Shown piece after piece: positions 45,276 through 55,928 of a stretch of 64,000 nucleotides of DNA. The stretch's first letter is position 1; the number at the start of each line of letters is the position of its first letter. A program made the translations under genes and the position numbers. A model generated the notes under the pieces. The model made no database searches, was not told the DNA's origin, and was given only the letters and a program-made list of their open reading frames with translations. The stretch comes from Siphonodentalium dalli. Taxonomy: Eukaryota > Mollusca > Scaphopoda > Gadilida > Siphonodentaliidae. The stretch lies in contig CP136063.1 in assembly GCA_032622095.1 (NCBI GenBank), positions 216,151,982 to 216,215,981 on the forward strand. Direction: 5' to 3'.

Positions 45276-45380
45276 GATAATGGCTGAAAACTGTACATTA
45301 TTTCAGGGAATGGATCGATCGAGGCCGTAGGCCGAGATCGTTCCATTCGCTGAAATAATGTTAAGTTTTCAGCTATTATC
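45276..45380. repeat. Hairpin repeat
   Basis: GATAATGGCTGAAAACTGTA, CATTATTTCAG and GGAATGGATCGATC are mirrored by the right half, ending CAGCTATTATC. The loop is GAGGCCGTAGGCC. Confidence 0.75.
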
Positions 45381-45399
45381 TGACTTAAAACATGGCCGA

Positions 45400-46190
45400 G
45401 TCCATTTGTTTGATGCGACAGCTATTGTCAAAATGAATTAACCCAAAATTGGATCAAGAAACCTGAGTTGTACCATGTGTTCGGCGTTATCCACTCACTC
45501 ATTGGCTGTACGGGTGGCGTAACATCTTAACCCATTGTCAACTTATTGGACAGGCAGTGCCCCATCGCTTATCCAACCATTACATGAACATGACTTACCG
45601 ACTATCATCGAATATCATCGGGAGTTTTTGCCCTTATACATTTCGGCATTTGTATTAAATTATTTATGCGGCATATTTCGGATATTGCAGAGAATTATAC
45701 ATTGAATGGCAGATTGGTGCGATCGGTATGCATAACCGGAGATTTGGCGATCTTGTAGTTTGAGATCGTGGGTAATAATGAAGATCGAAGGACTACATTT
45801 ACATGTAAATTACTATATGCCACCCACGGATTAGATTCGATTAATTTTAACAATTAAAAACTCAATGCCTCGTGAAACGACATTCCTGGAATTTGAAGTT
45901 ATACACCCCATCACATCAACCCTTCTGCCATGTTCTAGCTATCAATAAGAGCGATATTATATTTGAAAACTGTTTGTATATAAAGAGCTACGTGGATACA
46001 TTATGGTATTATACATGCAAGTCATATAAAAATAAATCGTTCACAATAAAATAACCGTTCATTAAATTGGATTTTGAGCGTCCGTTATTAAAATAATGGA
46101 TTATAATTTGTAAAATAATGTACGATCTCGACAATAATCATCCATTATTCTATAAACTGGACTCAATGAACAAAGGAGGGACGTCATAGC
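45400..46190. other. Stretch with no recognised feature
   Basis: AT-rich, no exon or repeat boundary recognised. Confidence 0.35.
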
Positions 46191-46279
46191 CATGTTTTAA
46201 TATATGGTTAACGGACCTCTTTTGCACCATTGTTGGTATGGGTACAGTACCAATCAGAAGAAGTGGTATATTGAGGCGC

Positions 46280-46435
46280 ACCTTTATTGCGATATTGAGC
46301 GCGCTTAATCTCGAAAAAGGCGCGATTATATCGCAATACCAAAAATCTGTCACGCTTATAATTGCGATATTGAACGCAGAATATTGCGATATTAAGCGCG
46401 CATTGTCGCAATATTGAGCGCGACAAAATTTCATA
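46280..46435. repeat. Cluster of TTGCGATATTGAGCGCG motifs
   Basis: Five or six variants of TTGCGATATTGAGCGCG occur on both strands within 150 bp (near 46288, 46330, 46361, 46383 and 46406). They alternate with GCGCGCTTAA-like and GGCGCGATTATATCGCAATA pieces. Confidence 0.6.
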
Positions 46436-46692
46436 CATATCCGATCCAAGGATATATTGTAAGATGTTTTATACAATTCTGGATACTGGTAAATTCCATG
46501 ATATATGGACTACCGATATGAGGATCTACAACGAGTCCCCAGTTTATAGCGGAATTTACAAAATGAGTCCAGTAAATTAGGTCTGGACCGAGCCTTTGTC
46601 GAGAACGTCTCATGTAACCATGCGTTGTGTGTCCGCGTAAAGAAATAGTCCCAGACAAATAAAGACTCTTTGACGTATTTAAAAGCGTATAT

Positions 46693-47190
46693 TTAAAGGC
46701 ACGTGAGGCCTTAGTTGTCGAAAATATTCATATTTGTTCCAATCACCGTAAACAGAAAAACATTAAAACGCATACAGTTTCGTTCATATATACCATGACC
46801 ATCGCGTAAACAGCATGTTATCATAAAGATTTACTATATTTTACCTAAGCAAGAGCCTGATTGTGTTACAGAAGACAGCACAATGCTGCTGGCTAATCAC
46901 ACACAATTGGCATAAACGCTCTTTATTCGTTCCATATCAGGAATTCACCAACAAAGAACGCTCTTTATGTTTACCATCATAATATAAACAAACACCAGAA
47001 AGGTAACTTTTTATGCTTTTGTTTACATAATGGTCAAATATATGACAATAACATACTGTTTATGCGATATTTCTTATTTGTATACGGACAAAGTCTGTCT
47101 ACATTTTGTTGTTCTTTCTCTTTGTGGCGGTTTTGACGGGTGGAAATATTTTCACAGGATACCCACCGCCAAGGCCAACCTTACCTTTAA
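46693..47190 (-). mobile_element. 0.5-kb MITE, copy 2, inverted relative to 28956-29457
   Basis: The ends are TTAAAGGCACGTGAGGCC and GGCCAACCTTACCTTTAA. The insertion interrupts a sequence found uninterrupted at about 5815-5830, which supports the boundaries. Confidence 0.8.
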
Positions 47191-47422
47191 TGACATAACT
47201 TTTCAAACTCTTCATTCATTATAGTCTGTTCGAAAACTATTGGAAGCCATAGTATTTTGAGACGTAACAGAATGAAAATAGACGACAAACCGGAAGTCAA
47301 AGGTCACCTGGCACTATTTCCTGTTATTAAACGATCGTTTAATATCACAATTTATAGAATGGATTTATTGAATGGAATAAGGGTAGGATCATGTAATAAA
47401 TAAGGGTAAGGGAACTCGAATA

Positions 47423-47583
47423 TTCCGAAACTATAGGGGAATAACTCTAGTGTTAGTTGTCTGAGAACACTGTATACTGCCATTCTGAATATGAGGCTAA
47501 CCGATATTGCTGAACACGAGGGACTCATAACTGATTGTCAGTCCGGATTTAGCCGAGGACATTCAACTGTTGAAAATATATTT
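47423..47583 (+). pseudogene. Non-LTR reverse-transcriptase fragment (fingers/palm start)
   Basis: Frame 1 reads FRNYRGITL. After a one-base shift the next frame reads VSCLRTLYTAILNMRLTD, then DCQSGFSRGHSTVENIF, and stops. NYRGITL..S...ILN.RL....CQSGFR.G.ST..NIF is the start of the RVT_1 domain in non-LTR retrotransposons (RTE/CR1/Jockey type). It is a short relic, unrelated in position to the fragment at 13341-13760. Confidence 0.75.
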
Positions 47584-47902
47584 TAATTTATTTATTTTCA
47601 AATGAAGGCGCAGCATTGAGATAAACGCTCTTTATGTTTATCATACCAGGAAAAGATTAAAGAGAAACGTCCTTTATAGTTACACACTAGTTTTGTTCTT
47701 CACTGAAGCGATAACCCAATACTATGTTAGTGGTTGATTGACGGTACATGGAGCACGACTCGGTTGAACTCCTAGCAGTCAATGTCACACCTGTCGACTG
47801 TCATTGTTGTTTATCGTCGGTTCAGCCGATATGTTTGATATGACAGAAACAGTCCAAAAACTATCGTAACGAGCCATCTATGTATACAAAGCAGACAGTG
47901 GC

Positions 47903-48387
47903 ACGGTGGGGAATCACGTGGTTTCGAGTTGATGAGTTCAAAATGGCCGAGGCGATCGCAAACACGAACAGAAACGAGAACAAGGGTAATAAACTAGGAT
48001 AATGATATATTACATAGTATTTTGGCAGCTTCGAGCTTATGCTATACTATTTTTCAAACAAACTGATACCTCAGTTATGACCAAACTCACATTTGTTTGT
48101 TCTAACATTCTGACCAAAGTTGTCAGTCGAAGGATTCTCCTAGATGTATGGACTTGTGTATTCCACGAACCTCCGCCTGGCAACTTTGGTCAGAATGTTA
48201 TAGCAAACTACAGAGTATTTCCGAACAAATAATGTATCAACTTGTTTTTAAAATAAACAAGCATATGCTCGTAACAGTCAAAATACTATGTTTTGTGTCA
48301 GTTCGTTATATATAATCTTTTTGTGCGTTTGTACATTTTGAATGCGTGGCACCCTCCAATCTCGAATCCACGTGATTCCACACCGTG
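47903..48387. mobile_element. Palindromic MITE, GTGGGGAATCACGTGG ends, copy 1
   Basis: The termini CACGGTGGGGAATCACGTGG and CCACGTGATTCCACACCGTG are inverted. The interior also folds: ACATAGTATTTTGGCAGC pairs with AGTCAAAATACTATGTT, and CCAAAGTTGTCAG with CTGGCAACTTTGG. The second copy is at 61968-62402, same orientation. Confidence 0.75.
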
Positions 48388-49189
48388 AGTGGATAAAAGC
48401 ACACAAAAGGGGAACAAATCCGCTTGGGGCAGGAATATAAATTCAAGAACTGACTTTTGTATGCAAACATATAATTACAAAATTAGCACAAAAATACCGA
48501 TGGAATACATAATCAATACCAACTAATAAAAATACAATTTACGAAGGTTTCACATAAAGATATATAAAGTGGTTTCTAATATCGGACTTTGCACTGAAAA
48601 GATATTTATGATATTTCATGAATCTAGCGTGAGCTTAACACTTATCATTAAATGCGTAAAGTTGACGGCCGGGCGGATGACACCGAAGGTCGTTTTTCAC
48701 TCAGCCGGAAGTTTCAATCCACAAATAATGTTTGGCGTCTTTCAAAGTTAAAAGTTTCTCTTCAAGTATCGAGTTAAACTTTTCAAACCCAATTATCAAC
48801 CTATGTTTCCGAGATACTGTTTGAGAGATTTTTGCGACTGGTTTTGAGCAACAGGCTCAACTTGAGTAGATTGTTTTTTGAGGCGAATGGCTCAACCTGA
48901 GTAGAAGGTTTTGGAGCAACTGCCCTAACTTGGGCATTTTTAGTCGAGTTTTCAAAAAACTCGACTTATGGTTTGACGAGGGACGGTTGGCGGGCGGGCG
49001 GGCGGGCCGACCTAAAGAATGCCTTATAACTTTGACATTTGTGAACGGATTCAAAAATATTTTGGTATTTGAGTTGCTCCTACTGACTATTTACTGTCTG
49101 TAGAAAATGGGTCACGTCCGAACTTTTTGACAAGAGTTATCCATCTTTGATGATTTTTTTGCAATTTTATCACCCGCTAGTGCGATAAC

Positions 49190-49990
49190 TCAATCAAATA
49201 TTAACTGATTACAACCATATTTGATATATGAGTCTTTGCAACAATATCTCGGACGAGTTCGAAAACCAGGTTTGTCTGAATTTTTTCCCCGGAGTTATGG
49301 GCCTTAGTTTGTCTATTTTTAGCATTTATTTTCACCGTTAGCGCGATAACTGAATAAAATATTAACTGATTCAAACCATATTTGATATATGAGTCTCTTG
49401 CAACAATATCTCGGACGAGTTCGAAAACCAGGTTTGTCCGAATTTTTTCCCCGGAGTTATGGGCCTTAGTTTGTCTATTTTTATCATTTTTTTTCACCGT
49501 TAGCGCGATAACTGAATCAAAATATTAACTGATTCAAACCATATTTGATATATGAGTCTGTGGCAACAATATCTCGGACGAGTTCGAAAACCAGGTTTGT
49601 CCGAATTCCCCCCCCCCGGAGTTATGTACCTTAGTTTGTCTATTTTTAGCATTTTTTTCACCGTTAGCGTGATAACTCAATGATTTTTTTTTTCAAACTC
49701 GGACGAATTCGAAAACCAGGTTTGTCCGAATTTTTCCCCGGAGTTATGGGCCTTAGTTTGTCTATTTTTAGCATTTTTTTCACCGTTAGGTCGATAACTG
49801 AATCAAATATTAACTGATTCAAACCATATTTGATATATAAGTCTCTTGCAACAATATCTCGGACGAGTTCGAAAACCAGGTTTGTCATAATTCCCCCCCC
49901 CCGGAGTTATGTGCCTTAGTTTGTCTATTTTAGCATTTTTTCACCGTTAGCGTGATAACTCAATGATTTTTTTTTTCAAGAGTTAATTTC
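49190..49990 (+). repeat. Tandem array of 162-bp monomers, five copies
   Basis: GGACGAGTTCGAAAACCAGG occurs at 49251, 49413, 49576, 49701 (variant) and 49861. Each monomer continues TTTGTC..CCCGGAGTTATG, CCTTAGTTTGTCTATTTT, CACCGTTAGCG and GATAACT.AAT. One monomer is shortened. The same unit reappears at 61373 and 61542. Confidence 0.85.
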
Positions 49991-50410
49991 TATGCATAAC
50001 TCAATGAAATATTAAACAATTTCAACACCTGTGCACCTGCTATTCGAAATTTGGTTGGGCTGAAATTTTGCTGGGTGAGTACCAATTTACTTTATTCAAA
50101 TACCAAAATTGTCTTTTATTCGATTCCATTGAATACCCAGAAATGTTCTTGTATTCGAATACATTGAAAAGTATTACATGGCGCGAGTAAGCTGCTCCAT
50201 TCAATCGAAACTTTTAGAACATTGAACATATCCATTCAATCTATTATATATGTTCAATGTTCGGAAATTAATTTAAACACTGTATGCAATTTTAGAAACT
50301 TTTTGGAACATGTGTAACAGGTATAACTTCAGATTATATTTCTGGTGGAGCAGGTTGCTATTGGTTTCCCTCCTCGTGGGCGCGCTGGTAACATGAACAG
50401 GACTGTCTAT

Positions 50411-50510
50411 AATCGATGTGTTGAATTTCAAAATACTCAGAATTGTTTACATGTACTAATAATCGATGTGTTGAATTTCAAAATACTCAGAATATTTTAC
50501 ATGTACTAAT
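50411..50510 (+). repeat. 50-bp tandem duplication
   Basis: Two copies of AATCGATGTGTTGAATTTCA plus the following 30 bases, differing at a few positions. Confidence 0.8.
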
Positions 50511-50735
50511 AATCATTTCTATAGTAGACACGTCAACATCGTTATTAAAAAAATTCAGTCAACACATCTGTAAAAACGAAATTTGAGAAAATTTTCATTG
50601 CCAGTCTTTTCCATGGCCAATAACCATTTCCATTTTTAGTATCCAGCTCTTTTAATTTTACAGATACATGTTCTAGTGGAATCTCAGCCTCACCAGCAGT
50701 ATCCTCTACCATCGGATATTCCTAAATGTACGGAT

Positions 50736-50876
50736 GCATGAAACTTTTTTGTAACTTATACTTCTGGTGTTTATAGCACTCCGCATGAAACATTTTTGTA
50801 GCTTACACATCTGATGTTTATAGCACTCCGCATGGAACCTTTTTGTAGCTTACACTTCTGATGTTTATAGCGCTCC
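50736..50876 (+). repeat. 47-bp tandem repeat, three units
   Basis: Units start GCATGAAACTTTTTTGTA at 50736, 50783 and 50830 and contain CTTCTGATGTTTATAGCACT. A further single unit occurs at about 53165. Confidence 0.7.
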
Positions 50877-51216
50877 TGATTTTCAGCACTCCTTCTTAGA
50901 CGGTTTTGTAACCCTGCTATGATATGGCTTCAGCTTTCTGATGTTTTGTAACCCTGCTATGGTGATGGCTTCTGATGTTCAGACCTCTGGATATGGTGTT
51001 CACTAATCCTTTCTTCTTTTTACTATCATAGCTTTTTTCACTTGGTGCTAGGGTCCTGCAAATACTTGATTATTCTGGTCGATCAAAGTTTAGTCAACGT
51101 TCAAAGTCAATATGTTGTACTGCTTGATATTCGAGTAGAATTATATCTGATATTTGCAGGACTCTACAGTCTACTTTGTTCATGGGTAATATTGAGAAAT
51201 TAAAATATGTATATAC

Positions 51217-51900
51217 ATGTACCATGCTTACTTCGCATTCAGAAATATGGATAATTATCACAACATAAAGAGCAAAACTCTCCATATCGCGGGAATGTTT
51301 GCTCGGTTGAGATCCGGGTCATATTCAATTGATACTGCCTTCACCCAAGCTGTGAAAGCCACCGGCTCGATTGATATGTCAGCGGACCAGATGAATTCGA
51401 AGGAAGCAGAACAACGAAAGAAGCTTCAATCTACACAGAAGGAAATATATCTCCTAAAGCAGCAGCTCAAACGTTCCCAGGCCCAGACTTCCGAATTTGA
51501 AGAGGAAGTTATGAAACCCTCAAGTTCGCAACGGTGCTCATTGACACAATTATAATTGTCCCAACTTACGAACCAGAGTCTGTTCTCCGATTACATGTAT
51601 GAGTCGGAAAGCCAGGAGGAGAAAATTTCAGAAATTCAGCCAGCTAAAGATGATGAGTCGTAGTCAAATAAGTCGGAGTCAAATAAGTCACCAGAGAGTA
51701 AAGATGATAAGTCAGATAAGTCACCAGAGAGTAAAGGTGATAAGTCGGATAAGTCACCAGAGAGTAAAGGTGATAAGTCGGATAAGTCACCAGAGAGTAA
51801 AGGTGATAAGTCAGATAAGTCACCAGAGAGTAAAGGTGATAAGTCGGATAACTCTAATGCAACCAGACGACAGAAAGGGTGATAAGTCGGAAATTATAGG
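51217..51900 (+). pseudogene. Broken ORF: coiled coil plus DKSDKSPESKG tail
   Basis: The frame opens at 51217 and is in step through TAA (51553) and TAG (51659) to a stop near 51881. The middle (MNSKEAEQRKKLQSTQKE and KQQLKRSQAQTSEFEEEV) predicts a short coiled coil. After the first stop come ESESQEEKISEIQPAKDD and then five or so exact 11-residue repeats DKSDKSPESKG. No family is recognised. It may be a Helentron-carried ORF or a broken gene fragment picked up by it. Confidence 0.45.
51655..51860 (+). repeat. 33-bp coding minisatellite
   Basis: Unit GATAAGTCGGATAAGTCA plus CCAGAGAGTAAAGGT, about six copies, nearly identical. The 33-bp length keeps any frame open, and one frame gives DKSDKSPESKG. 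Confidence 0.85.
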
Positions 51901-51909
51901 ACTCTAAAT

Positions 51910-53380
51910 GATCAACTTATTTTGAAGATAATATTCATTACAATTGCATTAAAATGTTTTGTATTAGATAAATACAACATTAGCATGATATGTTCAATAT
52001 CCCAATTTGTTTAAAGTGTGTTCTTTTGCTCACGAGAGGCTTGAAAATAACTCACTTTCAACGAGTTGAGATATTGAACATATAAAAAAACACTATGCTA
52101 ATATCATATATTTCATTTTTAGCGTGGGCATAGCCAGCTGTTAATTGCCTGTAATATTTTTGTTCATTGTTAACTTGAGCTAGTGCCATGCAATAACAAG
52201 TTTGAATATTATTTTATTATTAATATTGTATGTGCCAGCTAGCTTAGATTTGTCTTCAGTATAGTTGCATGTCGTTTGTAGCGTAATTTAATGTTCCTGT
52301 TGTCTTTATCAAAGAGAAAAACCAAACAGTCTTTAACTTAAACGAACAGAAAATATTTAAATTTTATATAACCATTTGAGTTTGTTACAGCATCCAATTA
52401 GAGAAATAAGTTTCAATATTCTTGTAAAATCTGTAAAACATTATTATGCTTAGTTTTGAATTAAAAGGTGGAGTTGACTGTGGCTGTAAATCAAGAATAC
52501 TCAAAATGTTATGACGTATTCTGACTGCTATAGCTGGACGTATTCTGACTGCTATAGCCTGTTTTCTATCTGGATTTCTTTATAACTTATCAGCCCAAAT
52601 TGTCCTAGCAACATGTAGGTTTAACAGAGATATCTTTATACTACTTCTACAGAAAATTATACCATTGATATCACGAACATGTTGGACCATCGATGCAAAC
52701 GTTTAAAAATAATCAATGTCTATATGACTTTTTGAAACAACTTATAAAAGATAAACATGGATGTCTATTTCCTCGCCATCTGGTTTTACTACTATAACAC
52801 TATCTTCCACTATGTGCATATTCGGATCTATGGAATCATGAATGGCAACCCAATATGGGTGTACTTATTCCGAATTATTTTGCCCCAGTACTAAACACAA
52901 ACATAGAATCAGTAACTAAATTTTCTCTTTGATTATCTATACATATTTTTTGTTTTGGATTTCTGAGTGATAAGTAGTTTAGGTCACATGATAATTGATC
53001 GAAATAAAACTTGGTATAATTTTTCACGATTTCTTCTCTCTAAACACAGAGTCAATAACTAAACAAACCTCACTGATCAGCCATATAGATTTGAGTGTTC
53101 TTGGTTGAAAGGGGTGATACGGAGGCCACATCATTTTCAGGGAAATACCACATCATCATTTTCAGGGATGAAACTTTTTTGTAGCTTACACTTCTGATGC
53201 TTAGCACTCCTTCCTTCCTAGATGGTGTTGTAACCCTACTTAAAAGTGCACTTTATAATTGTTTCAGGATGTACAAATCGATAAAAAAACACTTTATAAT
53301 TGTTCCAGGATATGCTCACAGCTAACGGTTTGTTCTTTTCATTTCAGTTGTTTCGGAACGTCTAAATTAAAGAATGCAGT
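51910..53380. other. Stretch without recognised coding content
   Basis: AT-rich. A 24-bp direct duplication (GACGTATTCTGACTGCTATA) lies at 52511-52558, and a lone 47-bp unit related to 50736-50876 at about 53165. It may be the Helentron leader. Confidence 0.4.
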
Positions 53381-53389
53381 TGTTTCAGA

Positions 53390-54430
53390 ATGCCTAAATT
53401 GAAGAACAAGAGTGTGGCGCAACGGCGAACCCAGTCATCGGTTCTTACTGCAGCCAGGCGTGAAGTTGTTAGTGGACTTGATGCAGTTTCGAGTGAGAAT
53501 AAAACTATGGAACCAGTGAGTGACATGCCTAAATTAAAGAACAATAGCGTGGCCCAACGGAGAGCCCAGTCATCTGACAGGAAAACTAGTGATAAAGGAT
53601 CCGCAAGTGAGGACGTGCCTAAACGGCGAACCCGGTCATCTGTTCTTACTACACCAGGCGTGAAGTTGATGCTGGACCCGACGGAATTGCGAGTGATAAC
53701 AAAAATGTTCGCGGTGGACATGCAGAAGACAAGAGTCAAAACAGAAATATTGAACTCACAAGTGACATGCCTAAATTAAAAAAAAAATGTTCGCAATGGA
53801 CGTGCAGAAGTGAATAGTGGGAACAGAACTATGGAACCAGTGAGTGACATGCCTAAATTAAAGAACGTTAGTGTGGCCCAACGGAGAGCCCAGTCATCTG
53901 ACAAGAAAACTAGTGATAAAGGATCCGCAAGTGAGGACATGCCTAAACAGCGAACACGGTCATCTGTTCTTACTACACCCAGGCGTGAAGTTGATGCTAG
54001 ACCAGCAAGTGACATGCGTAAATTAAGCAAAAATGTTCGCGATGGACGTACAGAAGAGAACTATGGAACACACAAGTGACATGCATAAATTAAACAAAAT
54101 TTTTCGCAATGGACGTGCAGAAAAGAAGAGCGCGAACAGAACTATTCTGACTGAGAAAAATAGTGATAAAGTACCTGCGAGTGAGGACCTGCCTAAATTA
54201 AACAACAAGGTTGTGACCCAACAGGTCACCTGTTCTTACTACATCCAGGCGTGAAGTTGTTGCTGGACCCAATGGAATTTCGAGTGAGAACTCAAACATT
54301 CGTGATGGACGTGCGAATGAGGACCAAACAAATTATGATAAAGCAGTTGCGAAAAACATTGCATATGCCAACAGCACTAAAATTCAAAACATAACGACTG
54401 TAGGTTTGGATTTGAAGACCCTAACACAAT
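53390..54430 (+). pseudogene. Helentron ORF 5' part: degenerate basic repeats
   Basis: Opening from MPKLKNKSVAQRRTQSSVLT, the region repeats two modules: (D)MPKLKNxSVAQRRAQSS and KTSDKGSASEDxPKRRTRSS..TTP. They occur near 53390, 53527, 53849 and 54170, with indels between. The product would be basic and Ser/Lys-rich, probably disordered. Frames shift at about 53780 and 54080, so it is broken. It leads directly into the peptidase-like segment with no other start needed, which is why it is grouped with the Helentron. Confidence 0.5.
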
Positions 54431-54960
54431 GATTTGTTAGTATAATTGTTCTTGATATGGCTTCTGCGATCCTTGCTACCCAATTTGGAACATCCCATGG
54501 AATTCTGCCACCATCTCTGTTACTTCACTCCAATTTTGACGAATCCTTGTGTATTCCTTCCAACGTCAAGGCAGTTCAGATTCACTATGTATCCAGTCAC
54601 TATGTTACATCTGTACAAGATCATGGCATTATTTATGTTTATGATTCCAAGTATTCCCCGAGAAGAATGACAAGCATCAATCCCCAACTCAACAAACTAT
54701 ATTCCTCTGTCAAATCAGGTTTCAATACGAAGACGAGATATATTGTGTCTCAGAATCAAAGCACTAGCTCTGACTGCTGTGTCTACTGTCTCCAATGCCC
54801 TTTCCTTACTTAGTTCTGAAGATCCTTTGCCATTAACAATTTCTCATGATGTAGCTAAGGCACACTTCATCAGTTGTTTGAATAACAATGTTTATTCGAC
54901 CTTCCCCACTCACAAATCTTTGTTACAAACAGTCTCTTCAAAGGGAAACACTGTTGGGCC
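54423..54960 (+). pseudogene. Cysteine-peptidase-like domain (Ulp1/C48 type) of the Helentron
   Basis: The frame from 54457 (MASAILATQFGTSHGILPPS) contains AVQIHYVSSHYVTSV, GIIYVYDSKYS and VSQNQSTSSDCCVY. These fit the His, Asp and Gln..DC(G) blocks of the Ulp1/adenain-like peptidase that accompanies many invertebrate mobile elements: candidate His at 54598, Asp at 54643, Cys at 54775. The Gly after the Cys is Cys here. A one-base shift near 54785 moves the reading to the frame ending NALSLLSSEDPLPL and then AHFISCLNNNVYSTFPTHK, the usual segment after the catalytic Cys. The family call rests on the motif pattern only; an OTU-type peptidase, known from other Helentrons, is the main alternative. 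Confidence 0.6.
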
Positions 54961-55136
54961 TTCAAAGAAAACATGCCTCAGAGAGAATATACATGGCAGC
55001 AACAAACTATTACAATGGACACAAACAGAACAAACTGTCGCAACATTAGCTCATAACTCACAGAACGAAATAAGGCAAACACTACAATCTTCTAAGAAAC
55101 TACTTTCCAGAAGAAACCAACTTCGGTTAAAGGAAA

Positions 55137-55760
55137 GGAAACGCAATAGCTCTCGAATTGCTGAGAATGAAAAGAGAAATGTACAGAGAAGGCAACTGAG
55201 AGAAGACGACCTATTCAAGAGTAAAGAAAAGGAGAAAAGAAATGTCAAAAGGAGAACACTGAGAGAAGACGACCTATTCAAGAGTAATGAAAAGGAGAAA
55301 AGAAATGTCAAAAGGAGAACACTGAGAGAAGACGACCTATTCAAGAGTAATGAAAAGGAGAAAAGAAATGTCAAAAGGAGAACAATGAGAGAAGACGACC
55401 TATTCAAGAGTAAAGAGAATGACAAACGGAGAAAACTGAGACAAGATGACCTACTCAAGAGTAATGAAAAAGAGAAAAGAAATGACAAAAGGAGATAACT
55501 GAGAGAAGACGACCTATTCAAGAGTAAAGAGAATGACAAACGGAGAAAACTGAGACAAGATGACCTATTCAAGAGTAATGAAAAGGAGGAAAGAAATGTC
55601 AAAAGGAGAACACTGAGAGAAGACGCCATATTCAAGAGTAATGAAAAGGAGAAAAGAAATGTCAAAAGGAGAACAATGAGAGAAGACGACCTATTCAAGA
55701 GTGACGAAAAAGTGAAAAGGAATATCAAAAGGAGAAAAAAAGAAGAGAAAATGTGGAATT
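55137..55760 (+). repeat. 63-bp coding minisatellite in the Helentron ORF
   Basis: About nine units encode LREDDLFKSNEKEKRNVKRR plus one residue. Some are shortened to KENDKRRKLRQDDL. The frame stays open to a TAA at 55496 and continues in register after it. The product is a highly charged helical, basic spacer between the peptidase and Rep domains. The minus-strand frame 55728-55051 is its shadow. Confidence 0.8.
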
Positions 55761-55928
55761 CAGTCAGGCAGAAAAGAGAAAGAGAAATCCTCGTATAAAC
55801 ATATTAAGAGGACAAGTGGACTATGTGACAGCGGAAAATTACAAAAGAAATCAATCTAGAAAGGAAAGTGGGCTGACCTACTATATAAGATAAGACAAAA
55901 GAACAAGCAGCCCCAGAGACGATCGTCA

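Noticed and set aside
45276-45380. microRNA precursor
   Set aside because: The hairpin arms are long and even with a GC-rich loop, and nothing indicates transcription. A MITE or foldback fragment is simpler.
48943-53380. Treating the whole 5' interval as certainly Helentron
   Set aside because: Only the matching hairpin and inverted AAACTCGAC at the far end, plus the shared monomers, support it. It is therefore given as inference and the firm part limited to 53390-61350.
55051-55728. 225-codon minus-strand frame rich in Leu/Ser
   Set aside because: It is the antisense shadow of the 63-bp coding minisatellite; its repeat period explains the openness.
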